The notes below the pieces were generated by a model that was given only the letters and a program-made list of their open reading frames with translations, was not told where the DNA came from and searched no databases. DNA of 50,993 nucleotides, from contig JAFROD010000034.1 in the NCBI GenBank assembly GCA_017429835.1, positions 1 to 50,993 of the forward strand. The letters run 5' to 3'. Position 1 is the stretch's first letter; each line of letters opens with the position of its first letter. This DNA is from Oscillospiraceae bacterium. GTDB taxonomy: Bacteria; Bacillota; Clostridia; Oscillospirales; Oscillospiraceae. Of the stretch, positions 50,820-50,993 are shown piece after piece. Both the position numbers and the translations under genes were made by a program.

Positions 50820-50895
50820 CCGGGTGTAGCTCAGTTGGTAGAGCGCGTGGTTTGGGACCACGAGGCCGCTGGTTCGAGACCAGTCACTCGGACCA
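50820..50895 (+). tRNA. tRNA-Pro (anticodon TGG)
   Basis: A complete 76-base cloverleaf with encoded CCA: acceptor CCGGGTG/CACTCGG, D arm GCTC-AGTTGGTA-GAGC, anticodon arm CGTGG-TTTGGGA-CCACG (anticodon TGG), T arm GCTGG-TTCGAGA-CCAGT with G-T, discriminator A. It reads CCA/CCG and other proline codons by wobble. After it (50896-50993) are only short hairpins, ATTATTCGGAATAAT and ACAGTCCGGTGGACTGT; no gene is recognised before the window end. Confidence 0.97.
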
Positions 50896-50993
50896 ATCGT
50901 CAAAGCCGCCCGAATGCGGCGGCATTGTTGATTATTCGGAATAATGACTGGGCTCGAAAGGCGGCTCTTGGCGACAGTCCGGTGGACTGTTGC

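Noticed and set aside
50615..50944. A small protein-coding frame running through the tRNA-Pro region
   Set aside because: The frame reads through the tRNA cloverleaf itself, giving the familiar false GCSSVGRA peptide of tRNA genes.

Overview
The window looks like chromosomal housekeeping DNA from a high-GC member of the class Clostridia, most likely an Oscillospiraceae/Ruminococcaceae-type gut anaerobe. The evidence is a Firmicutes-type infC-rpmI-rplT operon with an attenuator leader, the paired M16 proteins YmfF/YmfH, an ecfA1-ecfA2-ecfT-truA cluster, a DUF1292 protein, a PFL/UPF0210 protein beside an ACT protein, a type A RNase P RNA and a clostridial-style 6S RNA. Assignment is by gene content only; no similarity search was possible.

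Layout. 1-107 is the end of an S-layer-homology protein. 108-523 holds hairpins and a MITE-like inverted-repeat element. 524-2732 is a small AT-richer accessory island: an XRE regulator, diverging from a zinc-ribbon membrane protein, a TPR-like protein and a membrane protein ending in a YidD-like domain. 2802-3917 (minus) is infC-rpmI-rplT behind an attenuator. Then come murI (+); a minus operon prmA, glycosidase-like protein, metal exporter; and a plus operon ymfF-ymfH-lgt-small coiled-coil protein. An SLH/cadherin-like surface protein and rodA (minus) are followed by tsaE-tsaB-upp (+), a cation/proton antiporter with a PII-like partner (minus), a P-loop ATPase (minus), feoA-feoB (+), an ACT protein and a PFL protein (+).

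22978-24711 is an AT-richer adenylate-forming ligase behind a long structured leader with a terminator. 25020-36563 is one long minus-strand gene run: PBP1A, rRNA-type methyltransferase, ecfA1, ecfA2, ecfT, truA, DUF5711-like protein, clpE, HAD phosphatase, GNAT. The plus strand then carries a BofC-like small protein, a DUF1292 protein, 6S RNA, two lipoproteins, a SurA/PrsA-like protein with acidic repeats, and tcdA. An ECF sigma factor with a membrane anti-sigma-like protein and rnpB are on the minus strand; murD-ispD-ispF and a membrane protein on the plus strand; rpoD and a trmB-icd open frame on the minus strand. The window ends with a broken and an intact tRNA-Pro.

Themes: cell-wall synthesis (murI, murD, rodA, PBP1A, lgt), tRNA and ribosome modification (tsaE, tsaB, tcdA, truA, trmB, prmA), isoprenoid synthesis (ispD, ispF), metal transport, and RNA-level control (two attenuator leaders, 6S RNA). 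The most notable observations are: an uninterrupted TrmB-isocitrate dehydrogenase reading frame; an orphan structured leader before the ligase; a recurrent promoter class with a TTGCAW -35 box and an exact 17-bp spacer; a zinc ribbon inside PBP1A; and a YidD-like domain on a membrane protein in an XRE-controlled island.
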